From Thiobacillus denitrificans (GTDB taxonomy: Bacteria > Pseudomonadota > Gammaproteobacteria > Burkholderiales > Thiobacillaceae): a stretch of 15,521 nucleotides of DNA. Below are positions 6,229 to 14,165 of the stretch, piece by piece. The stretch spans positions 1 through 15,521 of the forward strand of contig DDRS01000038.1 in NCBI GenBank assembly GCA_002343685.1. Direction: 5' to 3'. The translations under genes and the position numbers were made by a program. Below the pieces are notes generated by a model. That model was not told where the DNA came from. It saw only the letters and a program-made list of their open reading frames with translations, and made no database searches. How positions within the stretch are numbered: position 1 is the first letter of the stretch; every line of letters starts with the position of its first letter.

Positions 6229-8043
6229 ATGAACCGCTTCCCGCTCTGGAAATATGTACTCATCGGCATCACGCTGGTGATCGCCTTCCTCTATACCCTG
6301 CCCAATTTCTTCGGCGAAGTACCTGCGGTGCAGATTTCCCCGATCCGCACGACCGAAAAGGTCGACACGGCATTGCTGGGCCAGGTGGAATCCTCGCTGA
6401 AGGCCGCCAATCTGGGCTATCAGGGAATGGAGTTGGCGGGAAACAGCATCAAGGTCCGCCTGGCCAGTACCGACCAGCAGATCAAGGCCAAGGACGTGCT
6501 GCAGAATAGTCTGGGGGAACGCTATACCGTCGCGCTCAACCTGGTATCGGCCTCGCCCGCATGGCTGTCGTCGATACACGCGCTGCCGATGTATCTGGGC
6601 CTGGATTTGCGCGGCGGCGTACATTTCCTGCTCGAGGTCGACATGAAAGCCGCGCTGGAAAAAGCGGCCATCCGCTACCAGAACGATTTCCGCACCGAAC
6701 TGCGCGGCGACAAGATCCGCTACGGACGCATCAGCCGCGAAGGCAACGCCGTGACCGTACACTTTGCGACCCGCGACCAGCGCGATGCGGCCCTCAACAA
6801 GCTGGGAACCACGTTCACCGACCTCGCCTTCACCACCGATGACCAGGCCGAGGGCTTCACGCTGACCGCGCGCCTGAAACCGCAGGCCGAAACCCAGGTG
6901 CAGGAATTCGCCCTGCAGCAGAACATCACCACGCTCAGAAACCGCGTCAACGAGCTCGGCGTGGCCGAGCCCGTCATCCAGCAGCAGGGTGCCAGCCGCG
7001 TCGTGGTGCAGCTCCCTGGCGTGCAGGACACCGCCAAGGCTAAAGACATTCTGGGCCGCACGGCCACGCTGGAAATCCGCATGGTCGACGAACAGGCCGA
7101 CCCGACCGCCATCCAGCAGGGGCAGGCTCCGTTTGGCGACGACATCGTATCCAGCCGCGACGGCGGGAAGATCGCCGTGAAGAAGGACGTGGTGCTGACC
7201 GGCGACTCGATCACCGACGCTTCGCCCGGCTTTGAAAGCACCAGCGGCCAGGCGGCCGTCCACATCAACCTGGATGGCAAGGGCGCACGCATCTTCAAGG
7301 ACGTGACGCGCGAAAACGTCGGCAAGCGCATGGCCATCCTGCTGATCGAGAAAGGCGTGGCCGAGGCCATCACGTCGCCGGTCATTCGCGAGGAAATCGG
7401 CGGCGGCCGCGTGCAGATCACCGGCATGGAATCCGCCCAGGAAGCCTCCGACGTCGCCCTGCTGCTGCGCGCCGGCGCGCTGGCCGCGCCGATGCAGATC
7501 GTGGAAGAACGCACCGTCGGCCCGAGCATGGGCGCGGAAAACATCAGCAAGGGCTTCCACTCCAACCTGTGGGGCTTCCTCGCCGTCACGGTGTTCATGG
7601 TGCTCTACTACCGCATCTTCGGGTTGTTCTCCTCGATCGCGCTCGCGGTCAACGGCTTTTTCCTGGTCGCCCTGCTGTCGATGCTGCAAGCCACACTGAC
7701 CCTGCCCGGCCTGGCCGGTATCGCGCTTACGCTCGGCATGGCGATCGATGCCAACGTACTGATCAACGAGCGCATCCGCGAGGAACTACGCAACGGCGCC
7801 ACGCCACAAGCCGCGATCCACGCCGGCTACGACCGCGCCTGGGGCACCATTCTCGACTCCAACCTCACCACACTGATCGCCGGCGTCGCCCTGTTCTGGC
7901 TGGGTTCCGGCCCGGTGCGCGGCTTTGCGGTCGTCCTGTGCCTGGGCATCCTCACTTCCATGTTCAGCGCCGTCACCGTGTCGCGCGCCATGGTCAATCT
8001 CACCTATGGCCGCCAGGCGCGGCTGGCCAAAGTCTCCATCTAA
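6229..8043 (+). CDS. secD: Protein translocase subunit SecD
   Basis: SecD is the larger RND-like subunit of the SecDF complex, which uses the proton gradient to help pull exported proteins across the inner membrane. The 604-residue protein has transmembrane helix 1 at about 8-25, the LGLDLRGGVHFLLEVD motif at the start of the large periplasmic P1 domain, and five more helices in roughly the last 160 residues, including GMAIDANVLINERIREELRNG and GTILDSNLTTLIAGVALF. Length matches the E. coli protein (615). The start MNRFPLWKYV is the family-conserved one, although no Shine-Dalgarno sequence precedes it. secF follows after 10 bp. Confidence 0.97.
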   Translation: MNRFPLWKYVLIGITLVIAFLYTLPNFFGEVPAVQISPIRTTEKVDTALLGQVESSLKAANLGYQGMELAGNSIKVRLASTDQQIKAKDVLQNSLGERYTVALNLVSASPAWLSSIHALPMYLGLDLRGGVHFLLEVDMKAALEKAAIRYQNDFRTELRGDKIRYGRISREGNAVTVHFATRDQRDAALNKLGTTFTDLAFTTDDQAEGFTLTARLKPQAETQVQEFALQQNITTLRNRVNELGVAEPVIQQQGASRVVVQLPGVQDTAKAKDILGRTATLEIRMVDEQADPTAIQQGQAPFGDDIVSSRDGGKIAVKKDVVLTGDSITDASPGFESTSGQAAVHINLDGKGARIFKDVTRENVGKRMAILLIEKGVAEAITSPVIREEIGGGRVQITGMESAQEASDVALLLRAGALAAPMQIVEERTVGPSMGAENISKGFHSNLWGFLAVTVFMVLYYRIFGLFSSIALAVNGFFLVALLSMLQATLTLPGLAGIALTLGMAIDANVLINERIREELRNGATPQAAIHAGYDRAWGTILDSNLTTLIAGVALFWLGSGPVRGFAVVLCLGILTSMFSAVTVSRAMVNLTYGRQARLAKVSI

Positions 8044-8053
8044 GGGCAACGCC

Positions 8054-8986
8054 ATGCTGGAATTTTTCCCGTTCAAAAAGAACATCCCCTTCATGAGCTG
8101 GGGGAAGGTGACGACCGCGATTTCGCTGCTCACCTTTCTCTTTGCGATCTGGGCGCTGTGGGACAAGGGCCTGAATCTGGGCGTCGACTTCACGGGCGGC
8201 ACCGTCATGGAAGTGCGCACCAGCCAGCCCGCCGATTTGCCGGCCATCCGGACGGTACTGGAAAAAACCGGCCTGATCGAAGTATCGGTGCAGACTTTCG
8301 GCACCAGCCATGACGTCCTGATCCGCCTGCCCAACAAGGGCGACAGCAACGCCGCGGAAACCAGCAACCGCGTGATGGCCGCACTGACGGCCACCAACCC
8401 CGGACTCGAATTGAAGCGCGTCGACTTCGTCGGCCCGCAGGTTGGCAAGGAGCTCTACGACAACGGGGCACTGGCGCTGCTGGTGGTCGCCTTCGGCATC
8501 ATGGCCTACCTGGCGATCCGCTTCGAATGGCGCTTTGCAGTGGCGGGAATGCTCGCCAACATGCACGACATCGTCATCATCCTCGGCGTGTTCGCCTTCT
8601 TCCAGTGGGAATTCACGCTCACCGTGCTGGCCGGCGTACTGGCGATTCTCGGCTACTCGGTCAACGAATCGGTGGTGGTGTTCGACCGGATCCGCGAGAA
8701 TATCCGCAAGATGCGCGGCGCGACCATCCCGGACATCATCGACGACGCCATCACCCGCACCATGAGCCGTACCATCATCACCCACGGCTCGACGCAGATC
8801 ATGGTGCTGTCGATGCTGTTCTTCGGCGGCGAGGCGCTGCACAACTTCGCGCTGGCGCTCACCATCGGCATCATGTTCGGCATCTATTCCTCGGTGCTGG
8901 TCGCCTCGCCGCTGCTGCTGATGTTCGGCGTCAAGCGCGAGCACTTCATTAAGCCGGTGGAGAAGAAGGAAGAAGCCGTCGTTTGA
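8054..8986 (+). CDS. secF: Protein translocase subunit SecF
   Basis: The partner of SecD in the proton-driven SecDF complex. The 310-residue protein has a first membrane helix at about 18-36, the LGVDFTGGTVMEVR motif (42-55) opening the small periplasmic domain, and five C-terminal helices with GYSVNESVVVFDRIRENIRKMRG and TRTMSRTIITHGSTQIMVL. The ATG at 8054 was chosen because MLEFFPFKKNIPFM matches known SecF starts; an upstream ATG at 7925 lies inside secD and would add an unrelated 43-residue leader. AAGGG lies about 8 nt before the chosen start. Confidence 0.96.
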   Translation: MLEFFPFKKNIPFMSWGKVTTAISLLTFLFAIWALWDKGLNLGVDFTGGTVMEVRTSQPADLPAIRTVLEKTGLIEVSVQTFGTSHDVLIRLPNKGDSNAAETSNRVMAALTATNPGLELKRVDFVGPQVGKELYDNGALALLVVAFGIMAYLAIRFEWRFAVAGMLANMHDIVIILGVFAFFQWEFTLTVLAGVLAILGYSVNESVVVFDRIRENIRKMRGATIPDIIDDAITRTMSRTIITHGSTQIMVLSMLFFGGEALHNFALALTIGIMFGIYSSVLVASPLLLMFGVKREHFIKPVEKKEEAVV

Positions 8987-9077
8987 GCGACGGGAATTCG
9001 GGGAATGTGCGCATCAATGCGCACGCCCTGAAACCTGACGCCCTATCCTGCCCCCGACTCCTTCGCCCCATCGCCTC
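8987..9077 (+). promoter_or_regulatory. secF-dedA spacer: hairpin plus C-rich heptad tract
   Basis: GTGCGCAT (9007-9014) and ATGCGCAC (9017-9024) form a perfect 8-bp inverted repeat with a 2-nt centre. From 9025 the sequence can be read as degenerate C-rich heptads (GCCCTGA, AACCTGA, CGCCCTA, TCCTGCC, CCCGACT, CCTTCGC, CCCATCG) up to the next start codon. No T-run follows the hairpin and no Shine-Dalgarno sequence precedes the gene. The layout parallels the yajC-secD spacer. Confidence 0.6.
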
Positions 9078-9686
9078 ATGCTCAACGAAATCATTCAGAC
9101 CATCGTCAACACCGTCGGTGCCTGGGGCTATCCCGGCATCTTCCTCATGATGGCGCTGGAATCGAGTTTCTTCCCGTTCCCCAGCGAAGTGGTGATGATT
9201 CCCGCCGGTTACCTCGCCTACAAGGGCGAGATGAACCTCGCGCTGGCCATCCTGAGCGGCATTGCCGGGAGTCTGACCGGCGCGCTATTCAACTACTGGC
9301 TCGCGTTGAAACTGGGACGGCCCTTTCTGCAGCGCTATGGAAAATACGTGCTGATCAAGGAACACACCTTGCAGCGCATGGAAGACTTCTTCGCCCGGCA
9401 TGGCCATATTTCCACCTTCACCGGCCGGCTGATTCCCGCAGTGCGCCAGTACATCTCGTTGCCGGCGGGGCTGGCGCGCATGAATCTTGCCGTGTTCAGC
9501 TTCTACACCAGCCTCGGTGCCGGAATCTGGGTCACCATCCTGGCCGTACTGGGGTATACCCTGGGACACAACGAACAGGCGATCCGTGGCAATCTCCATA
9601 TCATCACCCTCATCCTGCTGGGTGCCGTCGCGGTCATCGTGTTGCTGTATATGCGCCTCAAACTGAAGAAAAAGCTGCTGCGCTAA
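9078..9686 (+). CDS. DedA-family (VTT domain) inner-membrane protein
   Basis: A 202-residue integral membrane protein of the DedA/SNARE-associated family. Members act as phospholipid carriers (undecaprenyl phosphate or other lipids) and are needed for membrane homeostasis. Family marks are ESSFFPFPSEVVMIPAG (28-44), with its acidic residues in a re-entrant loop, and FTGRLIPAVRQYISLPAG (114-131), with the conserved Arg117 and Arg123. Membrane segments lie at about 20-45, 52-76, 138-160 and 174-192, and the C-terminus is Lys-rich (KLKKKLLR). The start MLNEIIQTIV fits the family; no Shine-Dalgarno sequence is seen. It follows secF by 91 bp and converges on the HD-GYP gene. The exact lipid cannot be told from the sequence. 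Confidence 0.92.
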   Translation: MLNEIIQTIVNTVGAWGYPGIFLMMALESSFFPFPSEVVMIPAGYLAYKGEMNLALAILSGIAGSLTGALFNYWLALKLGRPFLQRYGKYVLIKEHTLQRMEDFFARHGHISTFTGRLIPAVRQYISLPAGLARMNLAVFSFYTSLGAGIWVTILAVLGYTLGHNEQAIRGNLHIITLILLGAVAVIVLLYMRLKLKKKLLR

Positions 9687-9694
9687 GGTAGATC

Positions 9695-9740
9695 CGCTGC
9701 CTGAAAAGGCAGCGCGAGGCAGGCCCGGAGAAAGGGGCCT
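9695..9740. terminator. Pair of hairpins between convergent genes
   Basis: CGCTGCCT-GAAA-AGGCAGCG (9695-9714) is a perfect 8-bp stem with a stable GAAA tetraloop, directly after the dedA-like stop. A second stem, AGGCCC with GGGCCT (9721-9740), touches the HD-GYP stop codon. Neither has a T-run on either strand, so they are probably transcript 3'-end stabilisers or factor-assisted terminators rather than classical intrinsic terminators. Confidence 0.5.
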
Positions 9741-11014
9741 CAAGCCGGCCGATTGCTCGACAAGCTGTTTTCGGTGAAATAGCTGATGCGGGTGCGTGGG
9801 TCGAGGTAGGCGATCACCGCCATATCCAGTTCCGCAGGGCGCAAGGTTTTGACCACGGAAAGTTCGGGGGCTTCGCGCATGTCCAGCCATAAGGCTTCTT
9901 CCTTGGGCACATCGGGATCGTAGATCAATAACGAAGGATGCAAGAGCCGGCCCGGGTTGACGCTCATGATCAGACCAATCTGGCCGTTGTTCAACTGCAC
10001 GACGCTACCGGGTGGATAGATCCCCATGCAGCGAACGAACAGCTGCAGCAAGACCGCATCGTATTTTCCCGGTTCCTTCTTGAACATGAAGGCAATGGCC
10101 TCGGCTGGCGTCATGGACTCCGCCGGGTTGATACGATTGCAGTAGTGGTCGAAGGCATTGGCAATGCAGGCAATGCGGGCCAACCGTCCGATCTGCTCGC
10201 CTGCGAGTCTGCCCGGATAGCCGCTGCCGTCGAGCAGTTCATGATGCATGGCAATGACGTCCAGCGCAGCGGCAGGCATGCCCGGCAGGCGTTGCGCCAT
10301 GTCGACGCCATACGCCACGTGCTGCTGGTAGAAACTGAGCTCGGCTTTCGTCCAGGGGGCTTTATTCAGGAGAATCTGGCTGGGGATCTTTTCCCTGCCG
10401 ATATCGTGCAGCAGCGTGCCGAGCCCCAGCGCGCGCATTTCCTCGGCGCTCAGTTGTGCTTCCTTGGCTAGAACCAGCGACAGCATCGTGACATTGAGGG
10501 CATGGTAGTACGCGTTTTCGTCCCCCGCCTTGGTATTCACCAGGTGCAGCGCAACGTCCTTGTCTGCCAGCATCGAGTCCACCATGTCCGACACCAGTGT
10601 CTGCGCTTGCCGGACCGATTCATCCGGGCGGGAAAAGAGGTTGCGCAATAACGATTTGACGGTTGAGGCTCCGGCAGCGAATTGTCGTTCGCAGCGCCCC
10701 AGTGCCTCGCGTTGGCGCGAAAGCTGTTCACGCCGTTTCCGTTTTTCTGCCCACATCGCCTCCATTTCCGGATCGGGCGGCGATGGAGACGGTGGGGGCG
10801 CACTCGCCTTGGGCGGCGGCAAGGGGACCGAATCACTCTTGCTGCTGTCGTAGAACACATGCGAAATCCCGAGGGAACGCAACTGCCGCAATTGTTTTTC
10901 GCTGCGAATCTTGAAGCTGCTGAAAAGAAAGGGATGATCCGTCCAGGAGTCCAGCCGGATGTACAGCCCCACTCTTACCTGTTCGATGCCTATGCGTTGT
11001 TCCAGTTCGCTCAT
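9740..11014 (-). CDS. HD-GYP domain protein with N-terminal DUF3391, probable c-di-GMP phosphodiesterase
   Basis: A 424-residue cytoplasmic protein. Residues 5-57 match DUF3391 (VRVGLYIRLDSWTDHPFLFSSF). A Pro-rich linker (64-84) and a charged helix follow, then an HD-GYP domain at about 165-340: His171, HDIGREKIP at 203-211, His232, HHELLDGSGYP at 257-267, and RIACIANAFDHYCN at 280-293. HD-GYP enzymes hydrolyse cyclic di-GMP. Here the usual HDIGK reads HDIGR, and the late Asp of the AD-x-FD motif is Asn286, so metal binding may differ or activity may be reduced; related betaproteobacterial proteins may share this. A C-terminal part (340-424) carries VQLNNGQIGLIMSVNPG. ATG 11014 is chosen; the TTG just before it (11017) has better AGGA spacing (8 nt) and is possible. 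It follows pdxJ by 72 bp. Confidence 0.9.
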   Translation of the reverse strand: MSELEQRIGIEQVRVGLYIRLDSWTDHPFLFSSFKIRSEKQLRQLRSLGISHVFYDSSKSDSVPLPPPKASAPPPSPSPPDPEMEAMWAEKRKRREQLSRQREALGRCERQFAAGASTVKSLLRNLFSRPDESVRQAQTLVSDMVDSMLADKDVALHLVNTKAGDENAYYHALNVTMLSLVLAKEAQLSAEEMRALGLGTLLHDIGREKIPSQILLNKAPWTKAELSFYQQHVAYGVDMAQRLPGMPAAALDVIAMHHELLDGSGYPGRLAGEQIGRLARIACIANAFDHYCNRINPAESMTPAEAIAFMFKKEPGKYDAVLLQLFVRCMGIYPPGSVVQLNNGQIGLIMSVNPGRLLHPSLLIYDPDVPKEEALWLDMREAPELSVVKTLRPAELDMAVIAYLDPRTRISYFTENSLSSNRPA

Positions 11015-11086
11015 CAATCAAACGATCCTGTAGCCTGTTCGCCCGTCACCCTCTGTGTCCACGATCATGCGGGGCCGACGAAACCA

Positions 11087-11815
11087 TCAGCCTGCGGCCT
11101 CCACCATCAATCGCTTCATCTCGGCCACCGCCCCCTTCCAACCGACGAACAGCGCCTGCGCCACGATCGCGTGGCCGATGTTGAGTTCGTGGATGCCGGG
11201 CAGGGCGGCAACAGGCTGGACATTGTGATAGGTGAGGCCATGGCCTGCGTTCACCATCAGCCCGAGGCTGCGGCCATAGGCAACGGCCATGCGAATGCGC
11301 TCGAGTTCGGCGATGCGCGCTTCGTCCGTCTCCGCGTCGGCATAATGCCCGGTATGAATTTCGACCACCGGCGCGCCGGCCGCATGGGCCGCGTCAAGCT
11401 GGGCGAAATCGGCGTCGATGAACAGCGAGACACGGATACCGGCATCGGCGAGCCGTTTGCAGGCGGCCTTCAGCCTGGGCAGCTGCCCGGCGATGTCGAG
11501 TCCGCCTTCGGTCGTGAGTTCCTCGCGTTTTTCCGGCACCAGGCAGACGTCCTGCGGCCGGGTCGCGACGGCGATCGCGAGCATTTCCTCGGTCACCGCC
11601 ATCTCCAGATTCATCTTGGTTTTCAGCACCTGGCGCAGGATCGCCACGTCGGCATCCTGGATGTGGCGGCGGTCTTCGCGCAGGTGCAGGGTGATCGAAT
11701 CGGCGCCGGCGGTTTCCGCGGCAAGCGCCGCCTCGACCGGGCTGGGGTAGCGGGTCTTGCGCGCCTGGCGCAAGGTGGCGATATGGTCGATGTTGACGCC
11801 GAGAAAGATGCTCAT
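11087..11815 (-). CDS. pdxJ: Pyridoxine 5'-phosphate synthase PdxJ
   Basis: PdxJ condenses 1-deoxyxylulose 5-phosphate with 3-amino-2-oxopropyl phosphate to form pyridoxine 5'-phosphate in the DXP-dependent vitamin B6 pathway. The 242-residue TIM barrel has GVNIDHIATLRQARKTRYP at 6-24, TLHLREDRRHI with His44, MNLEMAVTEEM with Glu71, and NAGHGLTYHNV with His192, matching the catalytic residues of the E. coli enzyme. Its start overlaps the recO stop by 4 bp (ATGA), the common recO-pdxJ arrangement. The usual next gene, acpS, is absent; the HD-GYP gene follows instead. Confidence 0.98.
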   Translation of the reverse strand: MSIFLGVNIDHIATLRQARKTRYPSPVEAALAAETAGADSITLHLREDRRHIQDADVAILRQVLKTKMNLEMAVTEEMLAIAVATRPQDVCLVPEKREELTTEGGLDIAGQLPRLKAACKRLADAGIRVSLFIDADFAQLDAAHAAGAPVVEIHTGHYADAETDEARIAELERIRMAVAYGRSLGLMVNAGHGLTYHNVQPVAALPGIHELNIGHAIVAQALFVGWKGAVAEMKRLMVEAAG

Positions 11816-12579
11816 TGTGTGAGTTCGGTGAGGTCGCGTAACAGCTGGCGAGTATAAAGCGGCTTGGCACCCAGCGTGTGATTGATCAGGGTGCGCATCA
11901 GTGCCTTGGCTTCGACCAGCGTCGTCGGCCGCTCGAAACGGTCGCCAGCCAGGTCGATCAGCGTCTGGCCGGACACCGGACAGCCCGGCTGCCCCGCTTC
12001 CGGGCCATCCAGGGTGCGCAGTGCGCCACGCTCTGGCTGGAACACATAACGGGCCTGCGCCTGGATTGTCGCGCCGCTGTCCGCCTCGACATCGAAGGTG
12101 GCGCCATAGCCGATCTCACCCAGCAGATTTTTCTCGAAGCGCCGCAGGATCCGCTCAAAGTAAGCGGTACGTTCCTGGTCGGAAGAGCAGTCATGCTCGC
12201 CGGCCAGCTGCTCAAGGGTAGCGAGGTAACGGTCATACAACGTCTCGTGCGCATCGCCGCGCGCCAACAGGCGCAGCAGCAACTCATTGAGATAAAACCC
12301 GCACATCAGCGCCCGGCCCTCGGGGGCCTTCAAACCGCCCTGCCATTCAGCGGCGTGCAGGGTTTTCAGTTCGGACTTGCCGAACCACGACAGTAGCAGC
12401 GGGGTGAACGGCTGCATCAGCCCGCGCAGGGTCGACGTCGGGCGCCGCGCGCCACGCGCAATCAGTGCCACGCGCCCATGGTCGCGCGTGAACACTTCCG
12501 CCACCACGCTGGTTTCCTTGAAAGGATACGTGTGGAGGACGAAACCGGGTTCGTTGTTGACGCGCGCGTCTGCGGACAT
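11812..12579 (-). CDS. recO: DNA repair protein RecO
   Basis: RecO works with RecR to load RecA onto SSB-coated single-stranded DNA in the RecFOR gap-repair pathway and can anneal strands. The 255-residue protein has the N-terminal OB-fold (GFVLHTYPFKETSVVAEVFT at 12-31, RVALIARGARRP at 36-47, QPFTPLLLSWFGK) and the helical part beginning CGFYLNELLLRLL at 93-105. It lies 7 bp after era and overlaps pdxJ by 4 bp. Only a weak ribosome site (GAGTGG, overlapping the era stop) is seen, which fits translational coupling. Confidence 0.96.
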   Translation of the reverse strand: MSADARVNNEPGFVLHTYPFKETSVVAEVFTRDHGRVALIARGARRPTSTLRGLMQPFTPLLLSWFGKSELKTLHAAEWQGGLKAPEGRALMCGFYLNELLLRLLARGDAHETLYDRYLATLEQLAGEHDCSSDQERTAYFERILRRFEKNLLGEIGYGATFDVEADSGATIQAQARYVFQPERGALRTLDGPEAGQPGCPVSGQTLIDLAGDRFERPTTLVEAKALMRTLINHTLGAKPLYTRQLLRDLTELTQ

Positions 12580-12586
12580 CGCCCAC

Positions 12587-13471
12587 TCAATCCAGTCCGA
12601 GCGATTTCAGCATCCGCACATCGTCGGCCCAGCCGCCCTTGACCTTGACCCAGACCTCCAGATATACCTTGCTGTCGAAAGCACGCTCCATGTCGAGGCG
12701 CGCCTGGGTGGAGATGGTCTTGAGCTTTTCGCCGCCCTTACCGATGACGATGGCCTTGTGGCTGTCGCGGTCGACCAGGATGGTGGCGAAAATGCGGCGC
12801 AGATTGCCCTCCTCCTCGAATTTGTCGATGGTCACCGCCACGGCATAGGGAATTTCCTCCCCGCACAGGCGGAACACTTTCTCGCGAATCAGTTCCGCCG
12901 CCAGCTGGCGCTCGGTCTGGTCGGTGACGTCATCCTCGTCGAACAGCGGCGGGTTCTCCGGCAGATGGGATTGCAGGGTCTTCAGCAGTTCGTCCAGATT
13001 GCCGCCCTGCTTGGCCGACACCGGCACGATCTCGGTGAATGCATGCGCGGCGGCTGCTTCCTGCAGAGACGCCATCAGCTCGGCCCGATCCTTGACGTGA
13101 TCGATCTTGTTCACGACCAGGATCAGCGGGCGATCCTTGGGTAGCAGGTCCATCACCTGGCGATCCTCTTTCCTCAGCCGTCCCGCCTCCACCAGCATCA
13201 TCACCACGTCGGTGTCCGACAGCGTTTCGCGCACCCGCTTGTTCATCGCGCGGTTCATGGTGCTGGCATGGCGGGTCTGGAACCCCGGCGTGTCGACGAA
13301 CACGAATTGTGCTTCATCGGTAGTGTGGATACCCATCACGCGGTGGCGCGTAGTCTGCGCCTTGCGTGAAGTGATGCTGATCTTCTGACCGACGATACGG
13401 TTGAGCAGCGTCGACTTGCCGACGTTGGGACGCCCGACAATGGCGATGAGACCGCACTTGAATTCACTCAT
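12587..13471 (-). CDS. era: GTPase Era
   Basis: Era is an essential GTPase that binds the 3' end of 16S rRNA and helps assemble the 30S subunit. The 294-residue protein has G1 GRPNVGKST at 13-21, the G2 region near 38-42, G3 DTPG at 60-63, G4 NKID at 121-124 and G5 VSAK at 151-154, then a C-terminal KH domain with VIGKGGEKLKTI at 242-253. The ATG at 13471 (MSEFKCGLIAIVGRPN) is chosen: AAAAGG lies 8 nt upstream and it gives the normal length. The frame stays open further upstream to 13867, but that part lies inside rnc and is unrelated. It follows rnc by 13 bp, the conserved rnc-era order. Confidence 0.98.
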   Translation of the reverse strand: MSEFKCGLIAIVGRPNVGKSTLLNRIVGQKISITSRKAQTTRHRVMGIHTTDEAQFVFVDTPGFQTRHASTMNRAMNKRVRETLSDTDVVMMLVEAGRLRKEDRQVMDLLPKDRPLILVVNKIDHVKDRAELMASLQEAAAAHAFTEIVPVSAKQGGNLDELLKTLQSHLPENPPLFDEDDVTDQTERQLAAELIREKVFRLCGEEIPYAVAVTIDKFEEEGNLRRIFATILVDRDSHKAIVIGKGGEKLKTISTQARLDMERAFDSKVYLEVWVKVKGGWADDVRMLKSLGLD

Positions 13472-13484
13472 GTCTGCAGCCTTT

Positions 13485-14165
13485 TCATTTCTGTAATGCG
13501 GCACACGCCAGGCGTGCAGCCTCCTGTTCGGCAGCGCGTCGGCTCTTGCCGATACCACGCGTGCTGAGCACGGGCTTGGCCAGCACGCACTCGACAATGA
13601 AACTCTGGTCATGCGCTTCGCCTTGGGTACCGACCAGGCGATAATCCGGTAGCGGAAGCCGTCGTGACTGAAGCATTTCCTGCAGTTCGGTCTTGGGATC
13701 CTTGCCCGAGGCCCGCGGATCGATTTTTGCCACCAACGGATCGAACAATCCACGCACCACGCATTGTGCGGCCTCGAACCCGGCATCGAGAAAAATGGCG
13801 CCGAACAGCGATTCCAGCGCATCAGCCAGGATCGAGGGACGGCGAAAACCGCCGCTTTTGAGTTCACCTTCGCCCAGACGCAGGCTTTCGCCCAGCTTCA
13901 GGGTGACGGCAATGTCGGCCAGCGTTTCCTGCCGCACCAGGTTGGCACGCAGGCGCGACAGGCTACCTTCCGGCAACTCGGGAAACGCATCGTACAAGGC
14001 CCGGGCGACCGTGCAGTTCAATACCGAGTCGCCGAGGAATTCGAGCCGTTCGTTGTTGACTGCGCCGTAGCTGCGGTGCGTCAGCGCCTGAGTCAGAAGA
14101 TCGGAGCGGACAAAAGTGTAGCCCAGCGCCTGTTGCAGGCGCTGGTTCAACAGGGTGTTATTCAA
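13485..14165 (-). CDS. rnc: Ribonuclease III
   Basis: RNase III cuts double-stranded RNA, including rRNA precursors. The signature NERLEFLGDS is at 38-47, with catalytic Glu39, Glu42, Asp46, Asp115 and Glu118 (each one residue beyond the E. coli numbering), and a C-terminal dsRNA-binding domain from about 154 to 222 (DPKTELQEMLQSRR ... GIGKSRRAAEQEAARLA). No ATG lies at the expected start. TTG 14165 gives 226 residues, the same as E. coli, and overlaps the DUF4845 stop by 8 bp, suggesting coupling; TTG 14150 (221 residues) is an alternative. An ATG at 14225 would add a 20-residue leader from another reading frame of the preceding gene and is less likely. Confidence 0.93.
   Translation of the reverse strand: MNNTLLNQRLQQALGYTFVRSDLLTQALTHRSYGAVNNERLEFLGDSVLNCTVARALYDAFPELPEGSLSRLRANLVRQETLADIAVTLKLGESLRLGEGELKSGGFRRPSILADALESLFGAIFLDAGFEAAQCVVRGLFDPLVAKIDPRASGKDPKTELQEMLQSRRLPLPDYRLVGTQGEAHDQSFIVECVLAKPVLSTRGIGKSRRAAEQEAARLACAALQK

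Noticed and set aside
6118..7689. 523-codon minus-strand open frame opposite secD
   Set aside because: Antisense to secD with low-complexity, Gly/Val/Asp-rich translation; a shadow frame.
10682..11857. 391-codon plus-strand open frame
   Set aside because: It spans HD-GYP and pdxJ on the opposite strand and their intergenic gap, with no recognisable domain.
13472..13867. N-terminal extension of Era (132 residues)
   Set aside because: It lies inside rnc in another frame, and the internal ATG 13471 has a good ribosome site and gives the normal Era length.
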